In this document: piece by piece, positions 18,552-27,621 of the stretch
Layout: the number at the start of each line of letters is the position of its first letter
Numbering within the stretch: position 1 is the first letter of the stretch
Source: JALOLG01 sp963776935
Lineage (GTDB): Bacteria > Actinomycetota > Acidimicrobiia > Acidimicrobiales > Ilumatobacteraceae
NCBI GenBank assembly: GCA_963776935.1
Contig: CAVZOP010000001.1
Location: forward strand, 434,001-498,000
Length of the DNA: 64,000 bases
Direction: 5' to 3'
Made by a program: the position numbers and the translations under genes
The notes under the pieces: generated by a model
Databases searched by the model: none
Told to the model about the DNA's origin: nothing
Seen by the model: the letters and a program-made list of their open reading frames with translations, nothing else

Positions 18552-19358
18552 ATGACCATCACTGCGCTCGCGTCGGATCGACGGACGGCGATCCTGGCCC
18601 AGACCTCGGCGATGTCGAAACGGGCGATCCTTGCCCTCGCCCGTCAGCCGGCGACGGTGATCCCGTCGCTCGTGTTCCCGTTGTTCTTCGTCGCCCTCGG
18701 CACCGCCGCGTTCGGTCGCGCCATCGAGCTGCCAGGCTTCCCCGAGGTCGACTCGTTCCTCGACTTCGCGCTCGCCGGGGCGATCGTCCAAGGCGTCCTG
18801 TTCGGTTCGATCACCAGCGCGACCGCCCTGGCCATCGACATCGAGACCGGCTTCTTCGATCGGCTGCTGGCGTCGCCGACCTCGCGGGTGAGCATCCTCG
18901 TGAGCCGGCTGGCGGGCGCGATGGTCTACGCCGCGGTGCAGACGGTGTTGTTCGTCGTCGTGCTGCTGCCGTTCGGCTTGACGGTGGGCGCCGGTCCGGT
19001 GGGGGTGTTGGTGATGGTTGCCGGCGGGATGTTGACGGCGCTCGCCGTCGGGGGTGCGATGTCGGCGATGGCGATCCGCACGGGATCGTCGGAAGCTGTG
19101 CAGGGCTCGTTCCCACTGCTGTTCATCCTGCTGTTCCTCTCGAGTGCGTTCTTCCCTCGCGAGACCATGAACGGCGTCTACAAGCGCATCGCCGACATCA
19201 ACCCGATCTCGCATCTCGTCGAAGGGTTCCGTGATCTCACGATCGAGGGGCTGTCGTGGTCGGCCGTCGCGCGCACGTTGCTCATCTCGGGAGCCCTGGC
19301 AGTCGTCGCGATCGCGATCGCGCTGCGCAGCCTTCGCAAGAGGATCGCGTCGCGATGA
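18552..19358 (+). CDS. ABC-2 type permease (DrrB-like), first subunit
   Basis: 268 residues, six predicted transmembrane segments. The ABC-2 family pattern is visible in GFFDRLLASPTSRVSIL and in the terminal INPISHLVEGFRDL. It is 88 bases downstream of the ATPase gene and overlaps the second permease as ATGA, so the transporter is probably a heterodimeric permease with one ATPase type. ATG 18552 places the first helix at the usual distance from the N-terminus. Confidence 0.9.
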   Translation: MTITALASDRRTAILAQTSAMSKRAILALARQPATVIPSLVFPLFFVALGTAAFGRAIELPGFPEVDSFLDFALAGAIVQGVLFGSITSATALAIDIETGFFDRLLASPTSRVSILVSRLAGAMVYAAVQTVLFVVVLLPFGLTVGAGPVGVLVMVAGGMLTALAVGGAMSAMAIRTGSSEAVQGSFPLLFILLFLSSAFFPRETMNGVYKRIADINPISHLVEGFRDLTIEGLSWSAVARTLLISGALAVVAIAIALRSLRKRIASR

Positions 19359-20194
19359 GCCACTCCGTCGATCCGATCCGGACGCCAGGTGCTCCGCTCC
19401 CGCTGACGACAGCTGATCCGTTCCGGCGGACCGCGACCCCGGCCGCGGCGTGCGGTCTCGCGCTCAGAAGCCTGCGCAACATCCGCCGCCTCCCATCGGC
19501 ATTCCTGCCGGCGCTGCTGATGCCGGTCTTCCAGGCGGTCGCCTTCTCCGGCACCTACTTCGGGATCACAGAGCTGCCTGGGTTCCCGACCGACCGCTCG
19601 ATCAACTGGTTCCTCCCGTTGGCGGTGGTCATGGGAGCGTCGTTCAGTGGTCTCGGGGTCGGCTTCGCGACGATCCGCGACCTCCAGGGCGGTTTCTACG
19701 ACCGGCTGAGAATGTCGCCGGCCCCGCGGCGCTCGCTCGTGCTCGGCCCGCTGCTCGCGGCGTGGGGCAGAACCCTGATCGTCGTCACCATCGTGTTCGG
19801 GGTCGGCACGATCTTCGGCGCCCGCCTCACCGATGGTCCGCTCGGATTGGTGACGCTCTACGTCGCCGGGCTCGGGATGTCGACGATCGGCACCGGGTGG
19901 GGTCTCGGCCTCGCGTACCGGTTCCGCGACATGCGGGCGGCGGCGATCATGCAGCTGACGCTGTTCGTCGGGTTGTTCCTCACGTCGGCGCAGTCGCCGC
20001 TGTCGTTGATGACCGGCTGGTTGCACACGGTTGCGCGGCTCAACCCGCTGACCAACATCCTGCGCCTCGCCCGGGTCGGCTTCCTCGGCGACATCGTGTG
20101 GGCCGACTGCTGGGGCGGCCTCGTCGCCAGCGTGGGTATCGGTGGGCTGGCAATGCTCTTCTCCCGCCGTGGCCTCGCCACCCTCGACAACTGA
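19355..20194 (+). CDS. ABC-2 type permease (DrrB-like), second subunit
   Basis: 279 residues, six predicted transmembrane segments and the same GGFYDRLRMSPAPRRSL and LNPLTNILRLAR patterns as its neighbour. It is therefore a paralogous permease forming the second half of the exporter channel. Its start overlaps the preceding stop. A 20-base gap precedes the HAD phosphatase gene. Confidence 0.9.
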   Translation: MSHSVDPIRTPGAPLPLTTADPFRRTATPAAACGLALRSLRNIRRLPSAFLPALLMPVFQAVAFSGTYFGITELPGFPTDRSINWFLPLAVVMGASFSGLGVGFATIRDLQGGFYDRLRMSPAPRRSLVLGPLLAAWGRTLIVVTIVFGVGTIFGARLTDGPLGLVTLYVAGLGMSTIGTGWGLGLAYRFRDMRAAAIMQLTLFVGLFLTSAQSPLSLMTGWLHTVARLNPLTNILRLARVGFLGDIVWADCWGGLVASVGIGGLAMLFSRRGLATLDN

Positions 20195-20214
20195 TCGAAC
20201 TACCGTCGCACGCA

Positions 20215-20907
20215 ATGTCAGGCGCGTCAGACCCGGTCACCGTGACTCACGTGCTGCTCGACCTCGACGGCACGCTCAGCGACTCCGAACCGGGCATCCT
20301 GCGCTCGTTGCAGTGGGCGTGCGAGATCGAGGGGTTCCCCATCCCCGACGAGGCCCAGGTGCGCTCCGTCATCGGACCACCGTTCGAGATCGGGTTGCCC
20401 TCGATCGGCATCCCCGACGACGCCCTGTTCCGCGTCATCAAGACCTACCGCGACCGCTACGAGACGATCGGCCTGTTCGAGAACACGCTGTACGACGGCA
20501 TCGTCGCGATGCTCGACCAGCTGGCGGCGGCCGGTCTGTCGTTGTCGATCGCAACCGCCAAACCCGAGCGCACCGCGGTCCGGATCATCGAGCACTTCGG
20601 GCTCACGGAACGCTTCGAGTTCATCGTCGGCGCCACCCTGACGCAGGAACGCCGGGCCAAGCACCAGGTCATCACGCATGTCCTCGGCCTGCTCGGTCTC
20701 GACGGCGGCAGCAACGTGGTGATGATCGGCGACCGCGACCACGACGTGCTCGGCGCGCTCCACAACGGACTGCCGTGCCTCGGGGTCACGTGGGGCTACG
20801 GCTCGGTGGAGGAGCTGCTCACGGCCGGCGCGTTCGCGCTGGCCGACGAGCCTGCCGATGTTGTAGACCTCGTCCTCGCCCCTTACGGTTCTGACGAGCG
20901 CCCATGA
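20215..20907 (+). CDS. HAD-superfamily phosphatase (Gph-like)
   Basis: 230 residues. Nucleophile motif DLDGTLSDSE with Asp16 and Asp18, motif II SIATAKPE, motif III/IV KHQVITHVLG and MIGDRDHDVLGA. The order and helical cap between motifs I and II match phosphoglycolate phosphatase/5'-nucleotidase-like members. Exact substrate cannot be set from sequence. The stop overlaps the next gene's ATG. Confidence 0.9.
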   Translation: MSGASDPVTVTHVLLDLDGTLSDSEPGILRSLQWACEIEGFPIPDEAQVRSVIGPPFEIGLPSIGIPDDALFRVIKTYRDRYETIGLFENTLYDGIVAMLDQLAAAGLSLSIATAKPERTAVRIIEHFGLTERFEFIVGATLTQERRAKHQVITHVLGLLGLDGGSNVVMIGDRDHDVLGALHNGLPCLGVTWGYGSVEELLTAGAFALADEPADVVDLVLAPYGSDERP

Positions 20908-21332
20908 CCCCCGAATCACCCGACCTCCTCGTACACGACCACGAGTCATCCGGATCGACCGTCGCCCGACCGGGATCCGACGCCGATCGCTTCATGCGGC
21001 GACTGCTCCGCCTCCCCGTCGATGGGCCCAAGGCGACCGCCGCCGACGCCCACCGCGCGTTCCAGACGTCGATGATGGTCGCCACGGTGCGGTGTCTGCT
21101 GATGTACATCGTGTTCCCGTTCGTCCTGCCGCTGGTGGGACTGTCGGCAGGGGTCGGACCACTCATCGGCGTGCCCATCAGCATCGCCGCCATCGTGGCG
21201 ATCGTGATGAGCATCCGTCGCTTCTGGCGCGCCGACCACTCGAAACGGTGGCACTACACGGTCCTCGGCACCACGGTCATCGGATTCCTGGTCGTGCTCA
21301 TCGTGCTCGATCTGACCGAACTGCTCACCTGA
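20904..21332 (+). CDS. Hypothetical protein with two to three membrane helices
   Basis: 142 residues. A soluble acidic N-terminal ~60 residues (DLLVHDHESSGS, then basic FMRRLLRLP) is followed by hydrophobic stretches CLLMYIVFPFVLPLVGLSAG, GVPISIAAIVAIVMSI and VLGTTVIGFLVVLIVLDL. No family recognised. Coupled to the HAD gene by an ATGA overlap. The following ~110 bases to the cox genes hold no gene and probably contain the cox promoter. Confidence 0.72.
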   Translation: MTPESPDLLVHDHESSGSTVARPGSDADRFMRRLLRLPVDGPKATAADAHRAFQTSMMVATVRCLLMYIVFPFVLPLVGLSAGVGPLIGVPISIAAIVAIVMSIRRFWRADHSKRWHYTVLGTTVIGFLVVLIVLDLTELLT

Positions 21333-21444
21333 GCCGCTACCACGCCTCCGGCCGAGCGGACGAGTCGGCCCCGTTCGTGCGCGGGCCTCCAATGAGGCAT
21401 GATTGGTTCCCGTCAATCTGCCCGACGAACCAGGGGGTCCTTCC

Positions 21445-21903
21445 GTGGAGATCAGCGTCACTGTCAACGGTGTCAGCCACACCAGCGACGTCGAACCGCG
21501 AACGTTGCTGGTGCACTACGTCCGGGAAGACCTCGGGCTCACGGGGACCAACATCGGCTGCGACACGTCCTCGTGCGGCGCCTGCTCGCTGCACATCGAC
21601 GGGGAGGCGGTCAAGAGCTGCACGGTCCTCGCCGTCCAGGCCGACGGTCACGACATCACCACCATCGAGGGCATGGCCGCGGCCGACGGCACCCTGCACC
21701 CGATGCAGCAGGCGTTCATGGAGAACCACGGGCTGCAATGCGGATACTGCACGCCGGGCATGGTGATGGCCGCGACCAGCCTGCTCAAGGAGAACCCGAA
21801 CCCGACCGAGCACGACGTGCGCATCGGGCTCGAGGGCAACCTGTGCCGCTGCACCGGCTACCACAACATCGTGCTGTCGGTGCTCGCCGCCGCCGGCAAG
21901 TAG
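21445..21903 (+). CDS. coxS: [2Fe-2S] small subunit of a molybdenum hydroxylase (CoxS/XdhA-type)
   Basis: 152 residues from GTG 21445, preceded by a G-rich Shine-Dalgarno (AGGGGG); this start gives the usual family length. Two [2Fe-2S] clusters are visible. The plant-ferredoxin-type cluster uses Cys39, Cys44, Cys47, Cys59 (GCDTSSCGACSLHIDG), and the second uses Cys99/Cys102 and Cys134/Cys136 (CGYCTPG, CRCTGY). It passes electrons from the Mo-pterin site to FAD. First gene of the island; coxL starts 34 bases on. Confidence 0.95.
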   Translation: MEISVTVNGVSHTSDVEPRTLLVHYVREDLGLTGTNIGCDTSSCGACSLHIDGEAVKSCTVLAVQADGHDITTIEGMAAADGTLHPMQQAFMENHGLQCGYCTPGMVMAATSLLKENPNPTEHDVRIGLEGNLCRCTGYHNIVLSVLAAAGK

Positions 21904-21937
21904 CAGACCGATCAACCGAACGGGAGGGGGCCCCGAC

Positions 21938-24337
21938 ATGACGACGACACAGGAACGGCCCGGCGTGATCGGCCAGCGGCTGTTGCGGCGCGAAGATCCC
22001 GCGCTCCTCACCGGCGAAGCCAAGTTCACGAACGACCTCCAAGCCACCGGCGCGCTGCATCTCGCCGTGCTGCGGAGCCCGTACGCCCACGCCCGCATCA
22101 CGTCCGTCGACGTGTCGGGCGCGCTCGCCGTGCCCGGCGTTCGCGCTGCGTATTCGGGCGCTGACCTGGCCGATCAATGGGGCGGGCCGATGCCGTGCGC
22201 GTGGCCCGTCACCGACGACATGAAGAACCCGGCGCACTACCCGCTCGCCACGTCGAAGGCGAATTATGCGGGTGACGGCGTCGCGTGCGTGCTCGCCGAC
22301 AGCGAGAGCGCGGCCCGCGACGCGCTCGAAGCGATCGACGTGCAGTACGAGCCGCTCGAAGCCGTGATCGACCTCGAGGACGCGCTGTCCGACCGCGTCG
22401 TGATCCACGATGAGCTCGGCACCAACACGAGCTACACCTGGAACCTCCTCGTCGAGGACCACGAGGGTGCCGTCGACGAGGCGTTCGCTGCGGCCGCCCA
22501 CTCGGTCAGCGAGCGCTACGTCCAACAGCGCCTGATCCCGATGGCCATGGAGACACGGGCCGTGCTGGCGATGCCGCAGCCGTTCGGCGGCGAGATGACG
22601 CTGTACTCCGCCACCCAGGTCCCCCACATCTTGAAGGTGATGGTGGCGCTCACACTCGGCATCCCCGAGCACCACATGCGGGTCGTCGCACCGTCGGTCG
22701 GCGGCGGCTTCGGCTCGAAGCTCAACGTCTACGCCGAGGAGCTGTTGTGCGTAGCGCTCGCCCGCAAGCATGGCGTCCCGGTGCGTTGGGCCGAAGAACG
22801 CTCCGAGAACACGATGGCGACGATCCACGGCCGCGGCCAGATCCAGAAGATCGAGCTCGCCGCCGATGCCGACGGCAAGCTCACCGCGATCCGTGTCCGC
22901 CTGCTCGCCGACATGGGCGCCTATCTGCAACTCGTGACACCCGGCATCCCGTTGCTCGGCGCCTTCCTCTACGCCGGGGTGTACGACCTGCCCAAGGCCT
23001 ACGACTTCTCGTGCACGTCGGTGTTCACCACGATGACACCCACTGACGCCTACCGCGGCGCCGGACGCCCCGAGGCCACGTACGCGATCGAACGGGCGAT
23101 GGATTCGTTGGCCGCCAAGATCGGCGTCGACCCGCTCGAGCTGCGGCGACGCAACTTCATCGCCACCGAGAAGTATCCGTACGAGGCGTACAGCGGGCTG
23201 ACGTACGACTCGGGCGACCATGACCTGGCAGCCACGAAGGCCGCCGAGATGCTCGGATACGACGAGCTCCGGGCACGGCAGGCCACGCAGAACGCCAATG
23301 GCTCGACGAAGCGCCTGGGCATCGGCGTCACGTCGTACTTCGAGATGTGCGGCCTCGCGCCGTCGCGGGTGTTGGCGTCGCTCAACTACTCGGCGGGCGG
23401 TTGGGAAGCCGCCACCGTGCGGGTGTTGCCGACATCGAAGGTGCAGGTCGTCACCGGAAGCGCGCCGCACGGCCAGGGCCATGAGACGTCGTGGTCGATG
23501 ATCGTCGCCGAGAAGATGGGCATCAGCCCCGACGACGTCGACGTCCTCCACTCCGACACCGCGATCGCCCCACTCGGCCTCGACACGTACGGCTCGCGAT
23601 CGCTGGCCGTCGGCGGCGTCGCGATCGCGATGGCCTGCGACAAGGTCATCGACAAGGCCAAGCAGATCGCCGCCCACCAACTCGAGGCGTCGGCCGACGA
23701 CCTCGAGTACGCCGGCGGCGCGTTCTCGGTGCGCGGCTCGCCCGACAAGACGATGCCGCTGGCGGCGATCGCCTTCGAGGCGTTCACCGCCCACAACCTC
23801 CCCGATGGGTTGGAGCCCAACCTCGAGGCGCAGGTCACGTACGACCCACCGAACTTCTCGTGGCCGTTCGGCACCCACATGTGCGCCGTCGAGGTCGATA
23901 CCGAGACCGGTCAGGTCGACGTGTTGAAGTACGTCGCGGTCGACGACTGCGGCGTGCAGGTCAATCCGCTGATCGTCGACGGTCAGGTGCACGGCGGGGT
24001 CGTCCAGGGCATCGGCCAGGCGCTCTGGGAGGAGGCCGTCTACGACACCGACGGCAACCTCAAGACGTCGACGCTCGCCGAATACCTCGTACCGGCCGCC
24101 AGCGACGTGCCATCGATCACCACCGGTCACACCGTCACGCCGTCGCCGACGAACCAGCTGGGCGTCAAGGGCATCGGGGAGGCCGGCACCATCGGCGCCG
24201 CGTCGACGATCATCAACGGCGTCGTCGACGCCCTGTCAGGACTCGGCGTGCACGACGTGCCGATGCCCGCCAGCCCGCACAACGTCTGGACCGCAATCAA
24301 CGCAGCTCGCGTCAATAACAATGGAGGCTCGCAGTGA
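21938..24337 (+). CDS. coxL: Molybdenum-binding large subunit, form II CoxL / aldehyde oxidase type
   Basis: 799 residues, the expected length for a xanthine dehydrogenase-family Mo-pterin subunit. The active-site loop is AYRGAGR (residues 371-377), the form II signature, not the AYXCSFR loop of form I CO dehydrogenase. The catalytic Glu lies in GVKGIGEAGTIGA (Glu748). It would hydroxylate an aldehyde or N-heterocycle using molybdopterin cytosine dinucleotide. It overlaps coxM by four bases (ATGA). Substrate unknown; CO oxidation is not supported by the active-site loop. Confidence 0.95.
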   Translation: MTTTQERPGVIGQRLLRREDPALLTGEAKFTNDLQATGALHLAVLRSPYAHARITSVDVSGALAVPGVRAAYSGADLADQWGGPMPCAWPVTDDMKNPAHYPLATSKANYAGDGVACVLADSESAARDALEAIDVQYEPLEAVIDLEDALSDRVVIHDELGTNTSYTWNLLVEDHEGAVDEAFAAAAHSVSERYVQQRLIPMAMETRAVLAMPQPFGGEMTLYSATQVPHILKVMVALTLGIPEHHMRVVAPSVGGGFGSKLNVYAEELLCVALARKHGVPVRWAEERSENTMATIHGRGQIQKIELAADADGKLTAIRVRLLADMGAYLQLVTPGIPLLGAFLYAGVYDLPKAYDFSCTSVFTTMTPTDAYRGAGRPEATYAIERAMDSLAAKIGVDPLELRRRNFIATEKYPYEAYSGLTYDSGDHDLAATKAAEMLGYDELRARQATQNANGSTKRLGIGVTSYFEMCGLAPSRVLASLNYSAGGWEAATVRVLPTSKVQVVTGSAPHGQGHETSWSMIVAEKMGISPDDVDVLHSDTAIAPLGLDTYGSRSLAVGGVAIAMACDKVIDKAKQIAAHQLEASADDLEYAGGAFSVRGSPDKTMPLAAIAFEAFTAHNLPDGLEPNLEAQVTYDPPNFSWPFGTHMCAVEVDTETGQVDVLKYVAVDDCGVQVNPLIVDGQVHGGVVQGIGQALWEEAVYDTDGNLKTSTLAEYLVPAASDVPSITTGHTVTPSPTNQLGVKGIGEAGTIGAASTIINGVVDALSGLGVHDVPMPASPHNVWTAINAARVNNNGGSQ

Positions 24338-26616
24338 TCCCTGCCGCATTCGACTACGTCCGTGCCGGATCGGCGGAGGAGGCGATCAGCCTCGTCGGTC
24401 AGCACGGCGAGGATGCCAAGTTCCTCGCCGGCGGCCACAGCCTGCTGCCGCTCATGAAGCTGCGCCTGGCGCAACCGAGCGTCCTCATCGACATCGGCCG
24501 GATCTCCGACCTGTCGTACATTCGTGATGAAGGTCAACATGTCGCGATCGGCGCCCTCACCCGCCACATGGACGTCGAGAACTCCGACCTGCTCAAGCAA
24601 CACGTGCCGTTGCTCGCCCATGCGGCGCACCACGTCGGCGATCCGCAGGTGCGTCACCGCGGCACCATCGGCGGATCGATCGCCCACGCCGATCCGGCAT
24701 CCGACCTCCCCGCCACGACGCTCGCGCTCGGCGCCACGTACGTCGCCCAGGGACCGAACGGCACCCGCGAGATCGCTGCCGGCGACTTCTTCGAGGGGTT
24801 CCTGACGTCGACGCTGGCGCCCGACGAGATGCTCACCGAGATCCGGGTCCCGAAGATGAACGGGGCCGGTTGGAACTTCCAGAAGTTCAACCGTCGCGCC
24901 CAGGACTGGGCGATCGTCGGTGTCGCCGCCTGGCGGCGCAATGGCGACTCCGGTGTCGCGCTCGTGAACATGGCGTCGGTCCCGGTACTGGCCACCAGCG
25001 TGTCGTCGGCCCTCGCCAGTGGAGCGTCGGTCGCCGACGCCGCCGAGCAGGCCGCCGCCGACGCCGATCCGCAGGCCGACCTCAACGCCAGCGTCGAGTA
25101 CCGCGTGCACCTCGCCAAAGTGCTCACGCGGCGCGCCCTCGAAGCCGCCTCCAGCTCGACCGTGAAGTTTCGACCTCTCGCCGAAACCCGCGGTGGAGCG
25201 ATGACGGGACTCGGCGAGCGGTACCTCGACGCGATCGCCGACGCCGACCCCTATCCGTACTGGTACGACGACGCCGACGAGCCGGATTCCAACCCGACGT
25301 TGGTGCGCACCGAGAACTGCGACCTGTGCGTGGTCGGCGGTGGGTACACCGGACTGTGGACGGCGATCATCGCCAAAGAGCGCGACCCGTCGCAGGACGT
25401 CGTGCTGATCGACGCCCACGAGATCGGGTCAGCGGCGAGCGGCCGCAACGGCGGGTTCATGGAGTCGAGCCTCACGCACGGAGTGGCGAACGGCCTGGAT
25501 CGGTTCCCGGACGAGATCGAGTTGCTCGAACGGCTCGGGCTCGAGAACCTCGACGAGATCGAAGCCGCGATCCGTCGTTACGCCATCGACTGCGACTACG
25601 AGCGCACCGGTGTGATCGACGTCGCGACCACCGCCCACGCACCGTCGTACCTCTCGGAGCTGAGTGACGACTACGAGCAACTGCGCCGGCTCGGCCAGGC
25701 GGTCGAGCTCCTCGACGCCGAGCAGATGCGGGCACAGGTCGCGTCACCGACCTACACCGGCGGTCTGTGGCGCAAGGATCGGGCGGCGCTCGTCGATCCG
25801 GCCCGGCTGGCGTGGGGGTTGAAGGCCGCGGCCGAGTCACTCGGCGTGCGCATCTACGAGGACTCCAAGGCGACGTCACTGCGGCGCGACGGCGTCGGCG
25901 TGCTCGTGAAGACGCCACTCGGCGCCGTACGCGCGGGCCGGGTGGCGTTGGCGACGAACGCCACCAAACCGCTGATCCGCCGGGTCCGGCACTACATCGC
26001 GCCGGTCTACGACTACTGCATGGTGACCGAGCCGCTCACGCCCGCCCAGCTCGACGCGATCGGCTGGCGGAATCGCCAGGGGCTCTCGGACATCTCGAAC
26101 CAGTTCCACTACTACCGACTGACGTCGGACAACCGGATCCTGTGGGGCGGCTACGACGCGGTCTACTACTGGCGCGGCAAGGTGTCATCCGAGAACGAGA
26201 GCCGGCCCGAGTCGTGGGCGACGCTCAGCCGCCATTTCTTCGAGACGTTCCCGCAGCTCGAAGACGTCACGTTCACGCATGCGTGGGGCGGTGCGATCGA
26301 CACGTGTAGCCGCTTCTGCGTCTTCTGGGGCCGGGCGCTCAACGGCCGAGTCGCCTATGCGCTCGGCTACACCGGGCTCGGGGTCGCGTCGTCGAGGTTC
26401 GGCGGAGCGGTGATGCTCGACCTGCTGCACGGCCGGCGATCGGTGGCGACGGCGACCGAGTTCGTGCGCTCCAAGCCGCTCCCGTTCCCGCCCGAGCCGT
26501 TCCGCTTCGTCGGGATCCAGGCCACCCGCTGGTCGCTCGACCGCGAGGACCGCACCGGCAAGCGCAACGCCTGGCTCCGCATCCTCGACCGCCTCGGCCT
26601 CGGCTTCGACTCCTGA
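24334..26616 (+). CDS. coxM: FAD-binding medium subunit (CoxM) in one frame with a DAO-family flavin oxidoreductase
   Basis: 760 residues in one continuous frame. Residues 1-285 are a full CoxM FAD domain (FLAGGHSLLPLMKLR, TIGGSIAHADPASDLP). Residues 290-760 are a full glycine/D-amino-acid-oxidase-type flavoprotein (CVVGGGYTGLWTA, ASGRNGGF, C-terminal GYTGLGVASSRFGG) of the amine-oxidising PuuB-like group. A Met codon at 25201 sits exactly at the junction behind a GGTGGAG ribosome-binding site. Deleting one base near 25150 would stop coxM at about 25170. The join is therefore either a true fusion or two genes merged by an indel. An amine oxidase producing an aldehyde beside an aldehyde hydroxylase is chemically sensible, but inferred. 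Confidence 0.85.
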   Translation: MIPAAFDYVRAGSAEEAISLVGQHGEDAKFLAGGHSLLPLMKLRLAQPSVLIDIGRISDLSYIRDEGQHVAIGALTRHMDVENSDLLKQHVPLLAHAAHHVGDPQVRHRGTIGGSIAHADPASDLPATTLALGATYVAQGPNGTREIAAGDFFEGFLTSTLAPDEMLTEIRVPKMNGAGWNFQKFNRRAQDWAIVGVAAWRRNGDSGVALVNMASVPVLATSVSSALASGASVADAAEQAAADADPQADLNASVEYRVHLAKVLTRRALEAASSSTVKFRPLAETRGGAMTGLGERYLDAIADADPYPYWYDDADEPDSNPTLVRTENCDLCVVGGGYTGLWTAIIAKERDPSQDVVLIDAHEIGSAASGRNGGFMESSLTHGVANGLDRFPDEIELLERLGLENLDEIEAAIRRYAIDCDYERTGVIDVATTAHAPSYLSELSDDYEQLRRLGQAVELLDAEQMRAQVASPTYTGGLWRKDRAALVDPARLAWGLKAAAESLGVRIYEDSKATSLRRDGVGVLVKTPLGAVRAGRVALATNATKPLIRRVRHYIAPVYDYCMVTEPLTPAQLDAIGWRNRQGLSDISNQFHYYRLTSDNRILWGGYDAVYYWRGKVSSENESRPESWATLSRHFFETFPQLEDVTFTHAWGGAIDTCSRFCVFWGRALNGRVAYALGYTGLGVASSRFGGAVMLDLLHGRRSVATATEFVRSKPLPFPPEPFRFVGIQATRWSLDREDRTGKRNAWLRILDRLGLGFDS
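25190..25203 (+). promoter_or_regulatory. Ribosome-binding site and ATG inside the coxM-oxidoreductase frame
   Basis: GGTGGAGCG directly precedes ATG 25201. That ATG is where homology to stand-alone DAO-family oxidoreductases begins, so it may be the true start of a separate 471-residue protein. Confidence 0.5.
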
Positions 26617-26628
26617 CCCCCAACCCCG

Positions 26629-26681
26629 CCGTTCTGTCTGCTTCAGACTGCGCGTGGGTTCATCTGGAGCAGACAGAACGG
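26629..26681 (+). terminator. Long hairpin between the oxidoreductase and moxR genes
   Basis: Arms of 19 bases: 26629-26647 (starts CCGTTCTGTCTGCT) and 26663-26681 (ends AGCAGACAGAACGG) pair fully with one G-U. The loop is 15 bases. A further C4/G4 pairing is possible outside one mismatch, and a G-rich run follows instead of a T-tract. It may be a terminator, an RNA processing site, or a dispersed palindromic repeat. Confidence 0.6.
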
Positions 26682-26707
26682 GGGGGTGGGCGGGTATCGT
26701 CGCCCGG

Positions 26708-27617
26708 ATGACGCCATCCGACGTCGACCGAGCGCTCACCGAGCACGGGTACCTCCCCGACGAGGGATTGGCCACCGCGATCTTCCTCGCCCTGTCGCTG
26801 AAGCGACCGCTGCTGCTCGAGGGCGAGGCCGGCGTCGGCAAGACCGAGGTCGCCAAGGTGCTGGCGGCGTGGACGCACGGCGAGCTGATCCGCCTCCAGT
26901 GCTACGAGGGCATCGACGCCGCCCAGGCCGTGTACGACTGGGACTACGCGCGGCAACTGCTGCACCTGCGGGCGGCCGAGGCGAGCGGCGAGACCGCCGG
27001 CCGCACGGCCGACGACCTCGAAGCCGATCTGTACGACGAGCGGTTCCTGGTCAAGCGGGCGCTGCTGCGGGCGATCGAGCACCGCGAGGGCCCGCCGCCG
27101 GTGCTGCTGATCGACGAGATCGACCGCGCCGACGACGAGTTCGAGGCCTACCTCCTCGAGGTGCTGTCCGACTTCCAGGTGACGGTGCCCGAGCTGGGTG
27201 TGTTCCAGGCCAGCCGCCCACCGATCGTGATCCTCACGTCGAACCGGACCCGCGACGTGCACGACGCGCTCGAAGCGCCGATGCCTCTATCACTGGGTCG
27301 AACACCCGGGGTTCGAGCGCGAGGTCGCGATCGTGCGGCTGCGCGTCCCCGAGGTCGGCCAGGAGCTCGCTCGTCAGGTGGCGGCCGCGGTCGAGGTCCT
27401 CCGCGACATGAAGCTCTACAAGCCACCGGGCGTCGCCGAGACCATCGACTGGGCGACCGCGCTCGGCCGGCTCGGCGTCACCAGGCTCGACGAGCGCAGC
27501 GTGATGTCGACGCTCGGCACCGTGCTCAAGTACCGCGAGGACCACCAGCGCGTCGAGCAGCACGGCGTCGCCGACATCGTGAAGCAGGCGTTCGAGCGCG
27601 GCCTCCTGCCTGGTTGA
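26708..27617 (+). pseudogene. coxD: MoxR-type AAA+ ATPase (CoxD-like), one-base frameshift
   Basis: About 302 residues if repaired. Walker A GEAGVGKTEVAKV, Walker B VLLIDEIDRADDEFEA, sensor ILTSNRTRDVHDAL. Removing the G at 27272 restores LKRRCLYHWVEHPGFERE, typical of this family, leading straight into VAIVRLRVPEVGQEL and the lid domain to the TGA at 27615-27617. The family partners a VWA protein to insert or activate metal centres; CoxD is needed for maturation of the CO dehydrogenase active site. The VWA gene starts four bases downstream. Confidence 0.9.
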
Positions 27618-27621
27618 CCGT

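Noticed and set aside
21938..24337. Calling the cox genes an aerobic CO dehydrogenase
   Set aside because: The active-site loop is AYRGAGR (form II), lacking the Cys of the AYXCSFR loop that CO-oxidising enzymes carry.
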